Made by a program: the position numbers and the translations under genes | DNA from: a virus | Virus record (IMG/VR): IMGVR_UViG_3300031726_000004 | Location: 1-62,293 of that record | Reading direction: 5' to 3' (one strand) | DNA: 62,293 nucleotides | Part shown: positions 8,975 to 18,817 of the stretch, piece after piece | How the letters are laid out: every line of letters begins with the position of its first letter | How positions within the stretch are numbered: the first letter of the stretch is position 1 | Notes under the pieces: generated by a model | What the model was told of the DNA's origin: nothing | Seen by the model: the letters and a program-made list of their open reading frames with translations, nothing else | Databases searched by the model: none

Positions 8975-9625
8975 TCAACTCCAAGAGACATAGACGGCAC
9001 CAGCCGCACCGTAAGCCGGCCCGGACGCACCTGATATTTGTTCACTGACACCGGGCGAACCACCCGGACCAACAACGATAGTGATGACAGACAACGGCAC
9101 TAACTGGCCTTCGATCCAAGTCTTATAGGCGCGACCACCCGGACCACCGCTACCACCTTGGGCAGAACCACCAGCAGGCCCACCACCAAACCCCGGAGCA
9201 TAGCCGCCAACACCACCAGCAGCGCCGCCGCCTGTAATATTCCCATCGCCATTCAAGCCGGTGCCAGACGCCCCGACAGCACCGTTGTAACCGTTAGGAC
9301 CACCGCTGCCGCCATATCCGACAACGTTGCCCGTCGGCGCATTGAAGTAGCTATAGCCGCCCGCGCCGCCCGGCGTTGCAGACCCGGCATGCACTTCGAC
9401 GCCGCCGCCGCCGCCGCCAGCGCCTCGCGCATCGGCCGTCAGCGAATTATGATTTGGTACCGTGAAATTGAATGATCCCACCGTTGCGAAAGTTTGCGAG
9501 CCGGGGATCACTAGCGGACGCAACGCCTTTGGGAACGGCGCAATACCGGGTATCCATAAATGCGGACGCGCGATCACGCGAGGTTGCGGCACATGCTGTT
9601 GTTGCTTGCGCCTGACCGCGATCAT
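8975..9625 (-). CDS. Glycine-rich tail-tip protein, candidate adhesin
   Basis: The 216-residue protein has a short basic start (MIAVRRKQQQ) and the strand block GSQTFATVGSFNFTVPNHNS. From about residue 66 to 200 it carries a Gly-rich region (GGGGGG, GGAGGYSYF, GGSGGPGG) and ends in VYVSWS. This matches the glycine-rich domains found at the tips of many phage fibres, where polyglycine helices form receptor-binding surfaces. ATG 9625 overlaps the stop of the upstream fibre gene (ATGA). Confidence 0.75.
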   Translation of the reverse strand: MIAVRRKQQQHVPQPRVIARPHLWIPGIAPFPKALRPLVIPGSQTFATVGSFNFTVPNHNSLTADARGAGGGGGGVEVHAGSATPGGAGGYSYFNAPTGNVVGYGGSGGPNGYNGAVGASGTGLNGDGNITGGGAAGGVGGYAPGFGGGPAGGSAQGGSGGPGGRAYKTWIEGQLVPLSVITIVVGPGGSPGVSEQISGASGPAYGAAGAVYVSWS

Positions 9626-10761
9626 CCATTCAGCTTTCCGCCCGAGAAAATCACCGCCCCGGACACTACCTGCCATGACAGATAGTTGCTCGCGTTCGCC
9701 GCCGTCGAAAATGTCGGCCACCGCGCATCGATCGGGTACCATGTCGCTCCAAAATTAACCGTGCGCCCCGCCGCCGATCCTTGCGTCCAGTTAAATGAAC
9801 CACACTGCCCATCCTTGGCGTTGAGCGGATCGGCAAGCGTGATACTTCCCCCCAACGTGCCCTTGAAATTGATACCGGTCGCCAGATCAAGCGTCACGGC
9901 CCCTGACAATGCGTTACCAAGATCAACAGGCAACGCCGCTGACCATACTGCATTGGCAGTGATAGCTTTGTTCGCAGCGTTGCCGATAAAGGTCGCGGCC
10001 GTTGCCCAAATATTGGAAGCAAGATCACCGAACCCCGCCGACGACAACACCGCCAACGCACCAAGACCAAGAGCGCTCCGCGCCGCTGGCTTGTCAGGTA
10101 AATCGGAAAGCCCATTCGCCTTGAGCAGCGCATTAGAAATCGGCGCTAGCACCGCAATCAATGCGGTAGCAATCGCATTGGTGGCGTTGTCAGCCTGCGT
10201 TGTCGTATAGGCACCGACTTGCGCCGCTGTTACTTCATGCGGATTATCAGTTCGGGTTGCGTGCCCGGTTTCGGGTGGCGTGCCCACCCGGAACAACCAA
10301 TCGGAAAACTCACCATTCCCCTCGGCAGATATGATCGACACTGACAACAACCGCTTGCCGCGATCGAACAATTGCACACGCGCCAACATCTGATTTTCTG
10401 GTGCGGCGGCAGCACGGATCGAGACATAATCGGTGTAAACATAATTCGTTGCAGTGACCGGCGTGAGTACAAATGACATGTCGCCGCTTGCAGCAATGGT
10501 CTTGGTGTCCGTACTCTCGGCAGAGAATGACGCACCAAGCGTATTGAGCCGCGATTGTGCTTCGACAATCATCGGAATGAAGACGTCATTCAATCGGCTG
10601 ATGCCGACCGAAATCAACTGATCTCCGATCGCTTGCAGATTGGCCGCATCGTTTTCGCGCGCGGCCAACCGCAAATCGATATCCTGAAAGCGTTCATTCC
10701 AGAAATCGGGCACACCGAGATCATCGTTTCGCTTGACTTGGTATCGAGCAAACCGCTGCAT
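9622..10761 (-). CDS. Tail fibre protein
   Basis: The 379-residue protein contains DNPHEVTAAQVGAYT, a phage fibre repeat signature, and LSDLPDKPAARSALGLG, the second classic fibre repeat. The N-terminal 60 residues (FWNERFQDIDLRLAARE) are helical and probably attach to the baseplate. The C-terminal 100 residues are beta-rich and may form the trimeric shaft end. The downstream Gly-rich protein probably caps it. Confidence 0.82.
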   Translation of the reverse strand: MQRFARYQVKRNDDLGVPDFWNERFQDIDLRLAARENDAANLQAIGDQLISVGISRLNDVFIPMIVEAQSRLNTLGASFSAESTDTKTIAASGDMSFVLTPVTATNYVYTDYVSIRAAAAPENQMLARVQLFDRGKRLLSVSIISAEGNGEFSDWLFRVGTPPETGHATRTDNPHEVTAAQVGAYTTTQADNATNAIATALIAVLAPISNALLKANGLSDLPDKPAARSALGLGALAVLSSAGFGDLASNIWATAATFIGNAANKAITANAVWSAALPVDLGNALSGAVTLDLATGINFKGTLGGSITLADPLNAKDGQCGSFNWTQGSAAGRTVNFGATWYPIDARWPTFSTAANASNYLSWQVVSGAVIFSGGKLNG

Positions 10762-10988
10762 CAGACTTTCTCTGCCGTCACAATCGCATCAGCGATTTGA
10801 GTTGCGATCTTGCCCTTGACTAAGATGTCCAGTGCCGACGGGCGCAAGATCGTTGCACCGTCGTGCACTTTGCAGACACGATTAACGGTGATCTTATAGA
10901 GCGCTTCAGGTTCAAACACCTTCGGCACATCTTGTGCAACGGCCTGTGCTTTTGCCTTCGCTGGTTGTTTCGGTTGCTCTTGCGCCAT
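10761..10988 (-). CDS. Small hypothetical protein of fibre cluster
   Basis: The 75-residue protein starts at ATG 10988 behind AAGGA. Residues 1-25 are Gln/Lys/Ala-rich. The rest is a small alpha/beta unit (ALYKITVNRVCKV, then ATILRPSALDILVKG). It overlaps the fibre start by one base. Related short proteins occur near fibre genes of other phages, but no function is assigned. Confidence 0.6.
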   Translation of the reverse strand: MAQEQPKQPAKAKAQAVAQDVPKVFEPEALYKITVNRVCKVHDGATILRPSALDILVKGKIATQIADAIVTAEKV

Positions 10989-11024
10989 GATCTCTATTCC
11001 TTCTGCGATTGAGAACGCCAACTA

Positions 11025-13271
11025 TCAAAGCGCGTAATAAAGCCGCTCACCAATATGAAAGAGGTTTGCCGGCGAATTTGACGTACCCACAAATTCGATT
11101 TGGAAGTCAGTAGTCAAAGCCGGCGTGAACACCCATTCCCTTTTGTAACGCTTCATCCCGAGATCAACGACGGTCGTCGTCACCGTGTCCGCGATCTCTT
11201 CACCCGTGCCGATATGCAGCGCACACGTGATGTCATGCGGGATTTCGTCATAGTGTTCAATTTGCGCGACTACATGAATTTCGGTCGAAGGCGCACCCAA
11301 ATGCATCATCGTGGATACATGCTTGAACGCGATCTTTGGCCGCGACACATAGACCCGCGAACCGGTTATTTGCAGCCCTGCTTGCACGTCTTGGGTTCCG
11401 ACAAATCGAGCGCGAAATTGACAAAGCGGAGGCGCGTTGGTCAACACCTGTAAGTTATCAAGCGTCAATCCCTGCCATTCGCCCGTGCCATTCGGCCGCA
11501 TTTCGTAAATCAATTGACAGCTTGCAGGAACGATGGTGCCAGCCGTGATGTCGATATCTCGAAAGCCACCGTCCAGATTGATCGGCGCAAATTCGATGGT
11601 CACTTGCGAAGCGTTGAACCTCGCGCCCCAAACTTCGATCATCATGTCTCGGATCAAATCACCGAGATAGTAAACGCCGTCTGTCGAGTAGAAAAACGTC
11701 CCGTCAAGATAGGATTGACCGTAAGCCATGCCGACCCGGTGATTTGCGTTTGATGTCAACAGGATCGCGTAGCGCTTACCACGATCAAGAAACGTCGGCA
11801 CGATATCGATATGGTTCCAACCAACCACGATCGACGATTGATCGTAAACCTGATGACTGATCACCCTTGACGTATCAGGCATGCCATTCGTGACTTCGCA
11901 TAGCGACACGATGATGTTTTCCGCGCCACCCTTGGCGGTGATGTAGAACCCGAGCCGGGTTGCCCACATGTCATTCGCATTCAAAAACGTTTGCGCGACT
12001 TGCGCGCCGGAAATGGCGTGATTGATAACCTCCAACTCCCAATAGCTTTCCGTCCAACTATCGTGCCACCAATAATCATAGTTGGTCCAAGTGTGCCCGC
12101 CACCACCACCGGTCACGGTCGTTGTTTGATACGTGGCATAATTCGGCAACCAATACGGCGCTTGTTCTCCTACTGCATTCCATTGCGTCGCGCCGTTCGA
12201 ACACACCGAGTATTCGCCGCCGTAGCGTAGACGTTCTTTGTGAATGGTGACCTGCACCATCTCGAACGTCTGATAGCCGTACTGCGCAATGCCGATGTCA
12301 TCGTGATATGGACCAATCGATAGTTTCACGATCGACGTGAATGCCGGCAGCAACAATCCGGATTGATAATGGGCGTTCTGATCATTCGCCGAGAATAGCG
12401 AAATCTCAAAAATGTTGGCATTGGCGGCAGGGAAGCGTGCGCCCATCTCTACCAAAGCATCATAGCCAAGCAACGTCGTGTTGCCGCTGTCGCTCTGCGT
12501 GTCTTGCAGGAAATAATCCGCGCCGTACTGCGCATATGCCGCTGGCAACCCGACTTTTTCCTTCACTTCCGCAAGATCGCGATACAACGTCACGACATCG
12601 ATTTTTTGCGCGCTACTGTTAGCCTTGGCCGCAAGCGCCGCAAGATCAGATGCCAACGACGTGACACGCGGACCAATCATCGCATCGAACGTCTCAACCG
12701 TTCCTAGCCGGCTGTCCAAATCCTCGACCGATGACACCTCAAATTCCGGGTACATCGTGACCGAAACAACCGATAGCGGATCAAGCAACACGTCGCAAAT
12801 CTTGGCATTGGAAATCGGGATCGACGGCGCTTGCGGATCGGCGCTCTCCGCTCCATTGGTCAACGTCAACACCGCATCGCGTGACGACACCGTCGCCATT
12901 GCACGCGGCTCGGTGCGGCCGGTCGTCACATCAACCAGATAATCACGTTCCTCAATGTCGGTTTCATTGGTGACACCGTAAGCGCTGATCGTGATAATGC
13001 GCTTCGCCGTGCTCGGCAGCAGAGACAGCATTGATTGAACAGTGACAGACGATAGATTGAAGACCGCGCCGCTAAGATCGTAAAATCGTCCGGGAGCAAT
13101 CTGCACTTCGCTTTGCGCAGTCTTGACAACACCGAACCCGGAATATTTTCGGGTAGTCGTCACGACATCGGAAACGAGGTGATCCAACGATGTGCGGGCA
13201 AATAGCTGCAAATCGTTGTGGTCCTGCGCTTGCTGCTCCTGATAATCGCGAAAGATGATTTGCTTTTCCAC
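11025..13271 (-). CDS. Large baseplate/fibre-associated structural protein
   Basis: The 748-residue protein starts MEKQIIFRDYQEQQAQDHND and has a beta-rich N-terminal region (VVKTAQSEVQIAPGRFYD, then TISAYGVTNETDIEERDY), typical of baseplate proteins that anchor fibres. Residues about 180-250 are helical. The C-terminal part is rich in aromatic residues (YDYWWHDSWTESYWELEV) and resembles a carbohydrate-binding beta-sandwich. It sits between gpI and the fibre gene. It was not matched to a named family with certainty. Confidence 0.75.
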   Translation of the reverse strand: MEKQIIFRDYQEQQAQDHNDLQLFARTSLDHLVSDVVTTTRKYSGFGVVKTAQSEVQIAPGRFYDLSGAVFNLSSVTVQSMLSLLPSTAKRIITISAYGVTNETDIEERDYLVDVTTGRTEPRAMATVSSRDAVLTLTNGAESADPQAPSIPISNAKICDVLLDPLSVVSVTMYPEFEVSSVEDLDSRLGTVETFDAMIGPRVTSLASDLAALAAKANSSAQKIDVVTLYRDLAEVKEKVGLPAAYAQYGADYFLQDTQSDSGNTTLLGYDALVEMGARFPAANANIFEISLFSANDQNAHYQSGLLLPAFTSIVKLSIGPYHDDIGIAQYGYQTFEMVQVTIHKERLRYGGEYSVCSNGATQWNAVGEQAPYWLPNYATYQTTTVTGGGGGHTWTNYDYWWHDSWTESYWELEVINHAISGAQVAQTFLNANDMWATRLGFYITAKGGAENIIVSLCEVTNGMPDTSRVISHQVYDQSSIVVGWNHIDIVPTFLDRGKRYAILLTSNANHRVGMAYGQSYLDGTFFYSTDGVYYLGDLIRDMMIEVWGARFNASQVTIEFAPINLDGGFRDIDITAGTIVPASCQLIYEMRPNGTGEWQGLTLDNLQVLTNAPPLCQFRARFVGTQDVQAGLQITGSRVYVSRPKIAFKHVSTMMHLGAPSTEIHVVAQIEHYDEIPHDITCALHIGTGEEIADTVTTTVVDLGMKRYKREWVFTPALTTDFQIEFVGTSNSPANLFHIGERLYYAL

Positions 13272-13327
13272 GGGTCTACTCCTTAGTTGGTGTTGCCGAT
13301 CATCCGGGGATCATCGCGCGATTATCT

Positions 13328-14554
13328 TTAGGGTTGGCCAATCACATAGCTATCAACCCCAGCAAAGAACGGTTTTCCGGCGATAAAGAAGTGAGTTGGC
13401 CCGATCACCAAATCGATGTGATCAGAAAGCCGTTTCGCAGCACGCAACCCGCGCAATGCCTTCTGCAACGGCTCGCCATTGTGCGGTATCCAAAATCGCT
13501 GGAGCGCAGCTACTATCCCCGAGCCAGCCGCGAAAGCACTGCGCTTACCCGGCACCGATATCGTGACCCGCGCATAATGACGTGGCCATCCATAACACCC
13601 AACACCCATGAACTGCACTGCCGCGCCCCTTGGCGGTGTTGATCCATCCAACACGGCATAGCGATGAAAGATGCGTTCCGGCGCTGTCGTGGGGATAAAA
13701 TAGCCATGGAAAACCACATCGCAAAACACGCTGTAGCCACGCGTGCCGTCAACCGTAATCAGTTCGGGAGCACTGGAAACCGCGATCAACGAAGGCGTAA
13801 TCGGTGATCGCCACGACAAACCTGGCTGCGGTGCAATCGAAAGCAATCGTGACGAAGCGGTCGTCGGAATGTAATAGCGACCCGGCTGAAATGGACGCGA
13901 GCAGAAAATACTCTTGCCAGCCTGCGAAGGGATGTGAAGGATTTCAATCGAACCATCATTAGTAACGGTCGTGTCAGTCTCGACACCATTGACGACCCAC
14001 ACCGCTTTGCGCTGATGATGTAACAACGCCGTCGAAGGGATCGACACCGACCAATTGAGGGCAAACGGCGCACCGTGTAGCGAGATCGCGGAAGGTGCGG
14101 CAAGAAATGCTTTCCGCTTTGGAGCGTAAGACACCACACGATGATCGTACAACCGCACCTGCGGCAAGCGCGATAGCCATGCCTCGCGCGCTTCCTTGCT
14201 CAACGACGCACCGGAGAACACCCCCATTGGTGGCCGCTCAATCTTGCTCACATCGGCATCGACATATCGCGCGTACTCACGCAGGCAATAGGCAGTGCCC
14301 TTTTTTGCCTGCAACAACAGCGCCGCCGCCGTCACCGCGCGCTTGCGGGTTTCGTTCCAATCGTCTTCCCAAATATCAGCCGACAGTTCAAACGCCAGAT
14401 GCGGCAGGAATTGCGCTGGCACATCATAGGGACGCTTGAGCAGATCGATATCAACCGGCAACCCCGCCATGCGCGCGCCGACCGCCGACAACACCCGCTC
14501 GAATGCCGTCGCATTACGCGGCAACAGATGTTGATCGAATGTCGGAAGCGCCAT
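13328..14554 (-). CDS. Tail protein I with long C-terminal extension
   Basis: The first 125 residues match P2 gpI: LLPRNATAFERVLSAVGARM, then LPHLAFELSADIWEDDWNE and RAVTAAALLLQAKKGTAYCL. P2 gpI has about 176 residues, but this protein has 408. The extra 230 residues are beta-rich and unrelated to P2. GpI joins the baseplate wedge to the fibre, so the extension may be a fibre-docking or adhesin domain. It overlaps gpJ. Confidence 0.85.
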   Translation of the reverse strand: MALPTFDQHLLPRNATAFERVLSAVGARMAGLPVDIDLLKRPYDVPAQFLPHLAFELSADIWEDDWNETRKRAVTAAALLLQAKKGTAYCLREYARYVDADVSKIERPPMGVFSGASLSKEAREAWLSRLPQVRLYDHRVVSYAPKRKAFLAAPSAISLHGAPFALNWSVSIPSTALLHHQRKAVWVVNGVETDTTVTNDGSIEILHIPSQAGKSIFCSRPFQPGRYYIPTTASSRLLSIAPQPGLSWRSPITPSLIAVSSAPELITVDGTRGYSVFCDVVFHGYFIPTTAPERIFHRYAVLDGSTPPRGAAVQFMGVGCYGWPRHYARVTISVPGKRSAFAAGSGIVAALQRFWIPHNGEPLQKALRGLRAAKRLSDHIDLVIGPTHFFIAGKPFFAGVDSYVIGQP

Positions 14555-15462
14555 CAGTCCGACACCACCGTTTCAATCGTGACACCGAGCAGATGTGGGA
14601 TGTGATCGTCATTGCAGACGACATCGCCAATATCGATCACGACGTTATCGATAGCCGGGATACGCGCCACCGACACCAGCCCGCTTTTATAGATCGTCGC
14701 GCCAATACGCTCATTCATCGTCGCGTAGTTTCGCACTGCCGTTTCGATGGTAGACTTGATAAGCAAGGGATCAGGACCACGTGAAAAATACGCAACGATG
14801 GCCACCGAGTAATCCGTTCGCGCCGCGCGCATGACGTTGACATCATCCGTAAGCGGCACCGTGTCTTCCATGGCAAAGCGCCGCATCAACGTCGCCATAA
14901 CATCATCAGACACATCAGCACCGTTGAAGCCTGCGACGACGACGTTGACCCGGCCATCGCTCGGACTGTAGGCCCACGCGTCCATAACTTCAGCACTCTC
15001 GGTCAGCGCGAAATAGATGTAGGCCCCACGTGGCCCCACGGTTGAAAAGGCTTCCGGTGCAAGTTGAATGCGACGACGAAAGCGATCATCGCTTTCCATG
15101 ATTACCGGCACCGTATCGGTTGCCGGCACAATGACCATGCGCACGGTCCCGAACAGCACGCCAAGGTGATCAAGATCAGTGCCGACCGCATAGGCAAGTA
15201 GGACCGCGCGTGCCTTGTCATTGATCAGCGCACGAATGATGGTTTCGCGATAGGCATAAGACTGCAACACGATCGTCATGGGTTCGGTTTCCAACCCAAG
15301 CGTGTCGATCGGCGGCAGATCGGGACGCGTGACGCGCACAACGTCCCATTGCGACAGCACCCACGCCTTTTGCGCCGTCAAGATCGCCTCGAAACTCACT
15401 TCCTCAATCAGTTGCGGCGGTGCCAATTGCGTGAGATCGGGAGCAAGAAACCGTGTTGACAT
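14554..15462 (-). CDS. Baseplate wedge protein J (P2 gpJ-like)
   Basis: This is a Baseplate_J protein of about 302 residues. LLAYAVGTDLDHLGVLFG is the diagnostic block, followed by FRRRIQLAPEAFSTVGPRGAYIYF and the C-terminal VRNYATMNERIGATIYKSG. It forms the wedge and connects W to I. GTG 15465 or ATG 15462 may serve as start; both overlap the gpW stop. Confidence 0.92.
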   Translation of the reverse strand: MSTRFLAPDLTQLAPPQLIEEVSFEAILTAQKAWVLSQWDVVRVTRPDLPPIDTLGLETEPMTIVLQSYAYRETIIRALINDKARAVLLAYAVGTDLDHLGVLFGTVRMVIVPATDTVPVIMESDDRFRRRIQLAPEAFSTVGPRGAYIYFALTESAEVMDAWAYSPSDGRVNVVVAGFNGADVSDDVMATLMRRFAMEDTVPLTDDVNVMRAARTDYSVAIVAYFSRGPDPLLIKSTIETAVRNYATMNERIGATIYKSGLVSVARIPAIDNVVIDIGDVVCNDDHIPHLLGVTIETVVSD

Positions 15463-15866
15463 CACGCCGCCTCTGGCAAAGCCGTGACGATGGCTTGTTT
15501 GAGTTCATCGACATCGAAGGCGAGCGTCCGAACTCCACTTGGCGTCAAGTCGCCCTGCAACGCGTTCGGTCGATAGATGACTTCAATCACCCATGACGAC
15601 GCGCCCGTGCGATCGAAGTCGGTGATATCAATCCGATAAGGGCTTAAGCGCGGTTCGAACAAATCGATTGCCAGCGCGATGCCCCAACGAATGCGCAGCA
15701 ACGTTTGCGCATTAATCGGCTCACCCAGCAATCGGATCACGTGCGATCCGACATAGCCGCGCATGATCCTTTCGAAAAACGGCGTTGTGAAAATCACCCG
15801 AACCGATTGCACGACATGATCCCAACCCGACAGCAGTTGCCCGGTTTGACGGTTCATGCCTGCCAT
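15462..15866 (-). CDS. Baseplate protein W (gp25-like)
   Basis: The 134-residue protein is of the P2 gpW / T4 gp25 family. VIFTTPFFERIMRGYVGSHV is a close fit to the family core (LxTxxGxRxMRxxfG), followed by WGIALAIDLFEPRLSPYRID. It is a lysozyme-fold wedge protein that initiates sheath assembly. The order V-W-J-I is that of P2. Confidence 0.92.
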   Translation of the reverse strand: MAGMNRQTGQLLSGWDHVVQSVRVIFTTPFFERIMRGYVGSHVIRLLGEPINAQTLLRIRWGIALAIDLFEPRLSPYRIDITDFDRTGASSWVIEVIYRPNALQGDLTPSGVRTLAFDVDELKQAIVTALPEAA

Positions 15867-15869
15867 TGG

Positions 15870-16454
15870 TCACACCTTTGCGTAGGTCTTGAGTGCCGGG
15901 CCGCCTTCGGTCTCAACCTTCGGTCCCTCTTGATCCTTGTCAGTAAGACCAAGATAGGTGTTGCCGATGGTCTCAACGCGCGAACTGCCATTCAGTGTGA
16001 TCTTCTGCGACTTCGCTTCGATGCCGCTTTCGGTCAGAGTGATCGACGTGTTATCGCCAACCTTCAAGATCAGACTGTCCTTCTTGTAAGTAATCGTCAC
16101 CTTGCCGAACGTGATGACGTGTTCGTCTTCACTGTCCCCCGGTGAGGCAAAGGTTTCATTCCACGTGAACGGAAGCGCAACCGCTTGCCCTAACTCACCA
16201 GACGGCGAAATCACCGTCATGTTCTGCCCCTTGGTCGGCGGGTTGTGGAATTTGAAATCGCCCGCCTGTTGTCCGTAGGGTATCCATGCCGATTTAAATT
16301 CGGTGTCGTCGGTGTCCGGGTTCAAACGCAACCGCACTAACTGCTTTTTGGTATCGATATCGGTGACACGACCATGGCGCAACACGTTGGCTTGCCGGCG
16401 CTTCATCTCGCCAACTTCCGCCCATAGCTCGGCTAGATGTTCATCGAGCGTCAT
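15870..16454 (-). CDS. Baseplate spike protein V
   Basis: The 194-residue protein is a P2 gpV-type spike. The N-terminal OB fold (HGRVTDIDTKKQLVRLRLNP, WIPYGQQ) is followed by a repetitive beta region (VTITYKKDSLILKVGDNTSI, TLTESGIEAKSQKITLNGSS) that forms the trimeric needle. No obvious HxH iron-binding apex is visible. It begins the tail operon after the connector genes. Confidence 0.92.
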   Translation of the reverse strand: MTLDEHLAELWAEVGEMKRRQANVLRHGRVTDIDTKKQLVRLRLNPDTDDTEFKSAWIPYGQQAGDFKFHNPPTKGQNMTVISPSGELGQAVALPFTWNETFASPGDSEDEHVITFGKVTITYKKDSLILKVGDNTSITLTESGIEAKSQKITLNGSSRVETIGNTYLGLTDKDQEGPKVETEGGPALKTYAKV

Positions 16455-17311
16455 AGCGGATTTTCATCGCCCCTGATGATGATCACCGGATGATCACCCG
16501 GCAACGCAACAGGGTTGACTTCCTTGTCAACATCATCGGCTTCGATCCTGTCTTGGCTCGGATCAAACCCAATGCGCGACGTCGTGACATCGGTGTCCGG
16601 TGTCGGGTACGGTGGAGCAATGCCGATGCCGCGTGCACCCGCCTCGGTGATCCCGAGCAAGGCGCGCGCCTGAAGCCAATTCGGCAGAGTATCCGCAATG
16701 ATCTCCTGTTCAATCAGCGTCGCGACAGCCGACAACCCGTCGATGTTGGTTGACTTGATGGCGTCTAGAAACTCTCTGATGGGATTATCAGCAGCCATCG
16801 GGATGCCCGGCAACGGTTCGGAAATCGTATCACATACGAACACGATGAACCGCGCCGCCCATCGTGCGCCGCGCTCGCCTTCGCCGCTGCGCTCCGCGTC
16901 GGTGGACTTCACAGCCATCACCATCTTGCGAAACAACTCACCCCATGGCCCGGCCGGATCATTGAACAGCGCGCGCCGCACCTGCATTTCCATCAAATCA
17001 ATCGCGCGCTCATAGCCGGCATCACTTGCAGGAATTGCAACGCCCGGCCCTGTCGCTTCATCGGCTGACACTGCCCCGGCAATTCCGATTTCAGCGACCA
17101 ACGCTAGACGACGCGTGCCGCCATTGACATCAAGCCCGCTGATCTGCGCTTCGTCTTTATCGGTGAAGATCGACACCCACGGCATATCCGTGGAGCGCAC
17201 GGCCTCTTGCAGCGGCGCGTTGCGGGTGTCGTAAACCTGCACACCGGCCCACACTTTCTCTTTCACCGCTAGCACGGCAGCCATGCGAATGCACAGCCGC
17301 ACGACACTCAT
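16451..17311 (-). CDS. Hypothetical neck/tail-completion protein
   Basis: The 286-residue protein overlaps both neighbours by four bases. It lies between a connector-like gene and spike V, where tail terminator or neck proteins usually sit. It has an alpha/beta N-terminal half (VYDTRNAPLQEAVRSTDMPW, RRLALVAEIG) and an acidic C-terminus (RIEADDVDKEVNP). No known family was recognised; a neck or tail-terminator role is inferred from gene order. Confidence 0.65.
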   Translation of the reverse strand: MSVVRLCIRMAAVLAVKEKVWAGVQVYDTRNAPLQEAVRSTDMPWVSIFTDKDEAQISGLDVNGGTRRLALVAEIGIAGAVSADEATGPGVAIPASDAGYERAIDLMEMQVRRALFNDPAGPWGELFRKMVMAVKSTDAERSGEGERGARWAARFIVFVCDTISEPLPGIPMAADNPIREFLDAIKSTNIDGLSAVATLIEQEIIADTLPNWLQARALLGITEAGARGIGIAPPYPTPDTDVTTSRIGFDPSQDRIEADDVDKEVNPVALPGDHPVIIIRGDENPL

Positions 17312-17706
17312 GAGCGGATCAACGCAATCGCCGTGCGCCCGGTTGCGTCGGGCGAAGCGCGGCTGATCTCATAGCGTTCATCGTTGCGCTCAAGCAACAG
17401 CACTATGTCTCCGGTTTGTGGATCGGTGCCGATGACGTCACGTGTACGAACGGACACCGCAAGATTGCTGACTGCGATGCGTTCACGAAACGGCGACCCG
17501 GCATGATCGCCAGCGAGGTTCACAACCATGTCTTGCGCAGTCGTAAACACCGCAACCACCTCGCAAGATGGTCGCGCGTCGTTCTCGGTCGCATCCGAGT
17601 ATTCGCTAACTTGCATCGGCACAATTCGAATGCGCTCGCCCCATTGCTGATTGATGACGCTTTCAACCCGCCCGGCAAGCTTGCGCCAATCAACCAAAGG
17701 ACTCAC
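17308..17706 (-). CDS. Putative head-tail connector protein
   Basis: The 132-residue protein lies directly downstream of the major capsid gene, the position of lambda FI/FII-type joining proteins. The C-terminal strand pattern (DVIGTDPQTGDIVLLLERND, then YEISRASPDATGRT) fits a small beta-barrel connector. It overlaps both neighbours, by four bases each. The assignment rests mainly on position. Confidence 0.6.
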   Translation of the reverse strand: MSPLVDWRKLAGRVESVINQQWGERIRIVPMQVSEYSDATENDARPSCEVVAVFTTAQDMVVNLAGDHAGSPFRERIAVSNLAVSVRTRDVIGTDPQTGDIVLLLERNDERYEISRASPDATGRTAIALIRS

Positions 17707-18722
17707 GTGCGCTTGCCCTTCATCAAGGTTTTCGGGCGCGTGCAGATGTTGAGATTGTTGGTTTGGCTGTCGAGATGAATACCCTTGCCGTTCGGCATGT
17801 CGTATTGCTTGGCATAGGTGCGTTGTCCCGGCCGGTTCACCGTCTCGATATAATCAGCCGGTGCGAAGTAGGTTCGGAACAGTCCGGGGACGCCAATCGG
17901 GAACATGAAACACTTGTCCGTCGGCACGAACAGAGTGCCACCCACAGCACCGCGATAGTTTTCGAAGATGATGCCGCCGAAATCGAACTGTCCCCAAATT
18001 TCGCCGTTGGGTCCGATGTAGGCCTGTCGCAACTGTTCGGCAGCGGGATTATTCAGAAACGTCTTGACCACTTCCGGATGGGCAATCAGGTTGTCGAAGA
18101 ACGTATCGCCGCACACCGCGCGCACACCAGCGAACGGAATGCCGTCCAGATTGGCACCCATGGTGCGCGTGATCTTTGCGCACAACAGACGCAACGCCCC
18201 CGATGCCGGCGTGACGTTGTCGAGATCAAAATCAGTCTCGACTTCCGCCACCACGTTGAACTCACCGAACAAATCAAGCGTGGTGCCATCGGCGTAAGTG
18301 ACAAGGCCTTGCACCGCGCCGATACGCGAATATTCGATGGTCGCTTCATGCGACAGCCGATGCAGCAACAGCCGCTCAGACACCTTGTCTTGCAGAAATT
18401 GGGTTTGATCCTCGGTGCCCCACGCGCGCACGCCCTGCACTTCCTCGGCCATCACACCATCATTGATTTCGAAATGCGGCACAGTGAACGGACGCCCGGT
18501 GCGCAGCGCCTTATCGATGGTCTGACCCGGACCACCACGCGGCGTTGGCGACACCAACACCAGTTGCCCGGCGCGCTGTTCGATCACAATCGTCGTAGTC
18601 GCAACCGGGGTTTCCTGAAACAGCCCGAGACTTCCCAACCGTCGCGGCTGAAACACGGGCGCGTTGATGGCATCGGTGAGCGACACCACGTTGAAAAGAT
18701 TTGAATGGAAGATGTCCAACAT
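17703..18722 (-). CDS. Major capsid protein (lambda gpE-like)
   Basis: The 339-residue protein starts at ATG 18722, with GGAAAGGA nine bases upstream. It matches the lambda E-type capsid family: MLDIFHSNLFNVVSLTDAIN at the start, DKVSERLLLHRLSHEATIEY in the spine helix and the end region TYFAPADYIETVNRPGQRTY. The length is typical of the family. It follows the decoration protein, as in lambda. Confidence 0.93.
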   Translation of the reverse strand: MLDIFHSNLFNVVSLTDAINAPVFQPRRLGSLGLFQETPVATTTIVIEQRAGQLVLVSPTPRGGPGQTIDKALRTGRPFTVPHFEINDGVMAEEVQGVRAWGTEDQTQFLQDKVSERLLLHRLSHEATIEYSRIGAVQGLVTYADGTTLDLFGEFNVVAEVETDFDLDNVTPASGALRLLCAKITRTMGANLDGIPFAGVRAVCGDTFFDNLIAHPEVVKTFLNNPAAEQLRQAYIGPNGEIWGQFDFGGIIFENYRGAVGGTLFVPTDKCFMFPIGVPGLFRTYFAPADYIETVNRPGQRTYAKQYDMPNGKGIHLDSQTNNLNICTRPKTLMKGKRT

Positions 18723-18817
18723 TGGACGGTGTCCTTTCCGAATAGCGATCACGCCCCGCGCGGCGAATGCCGGCAGGTTGTTTAATTCGCTGTGATGTTG
18801 TTGAGGGGGTAGCTAAG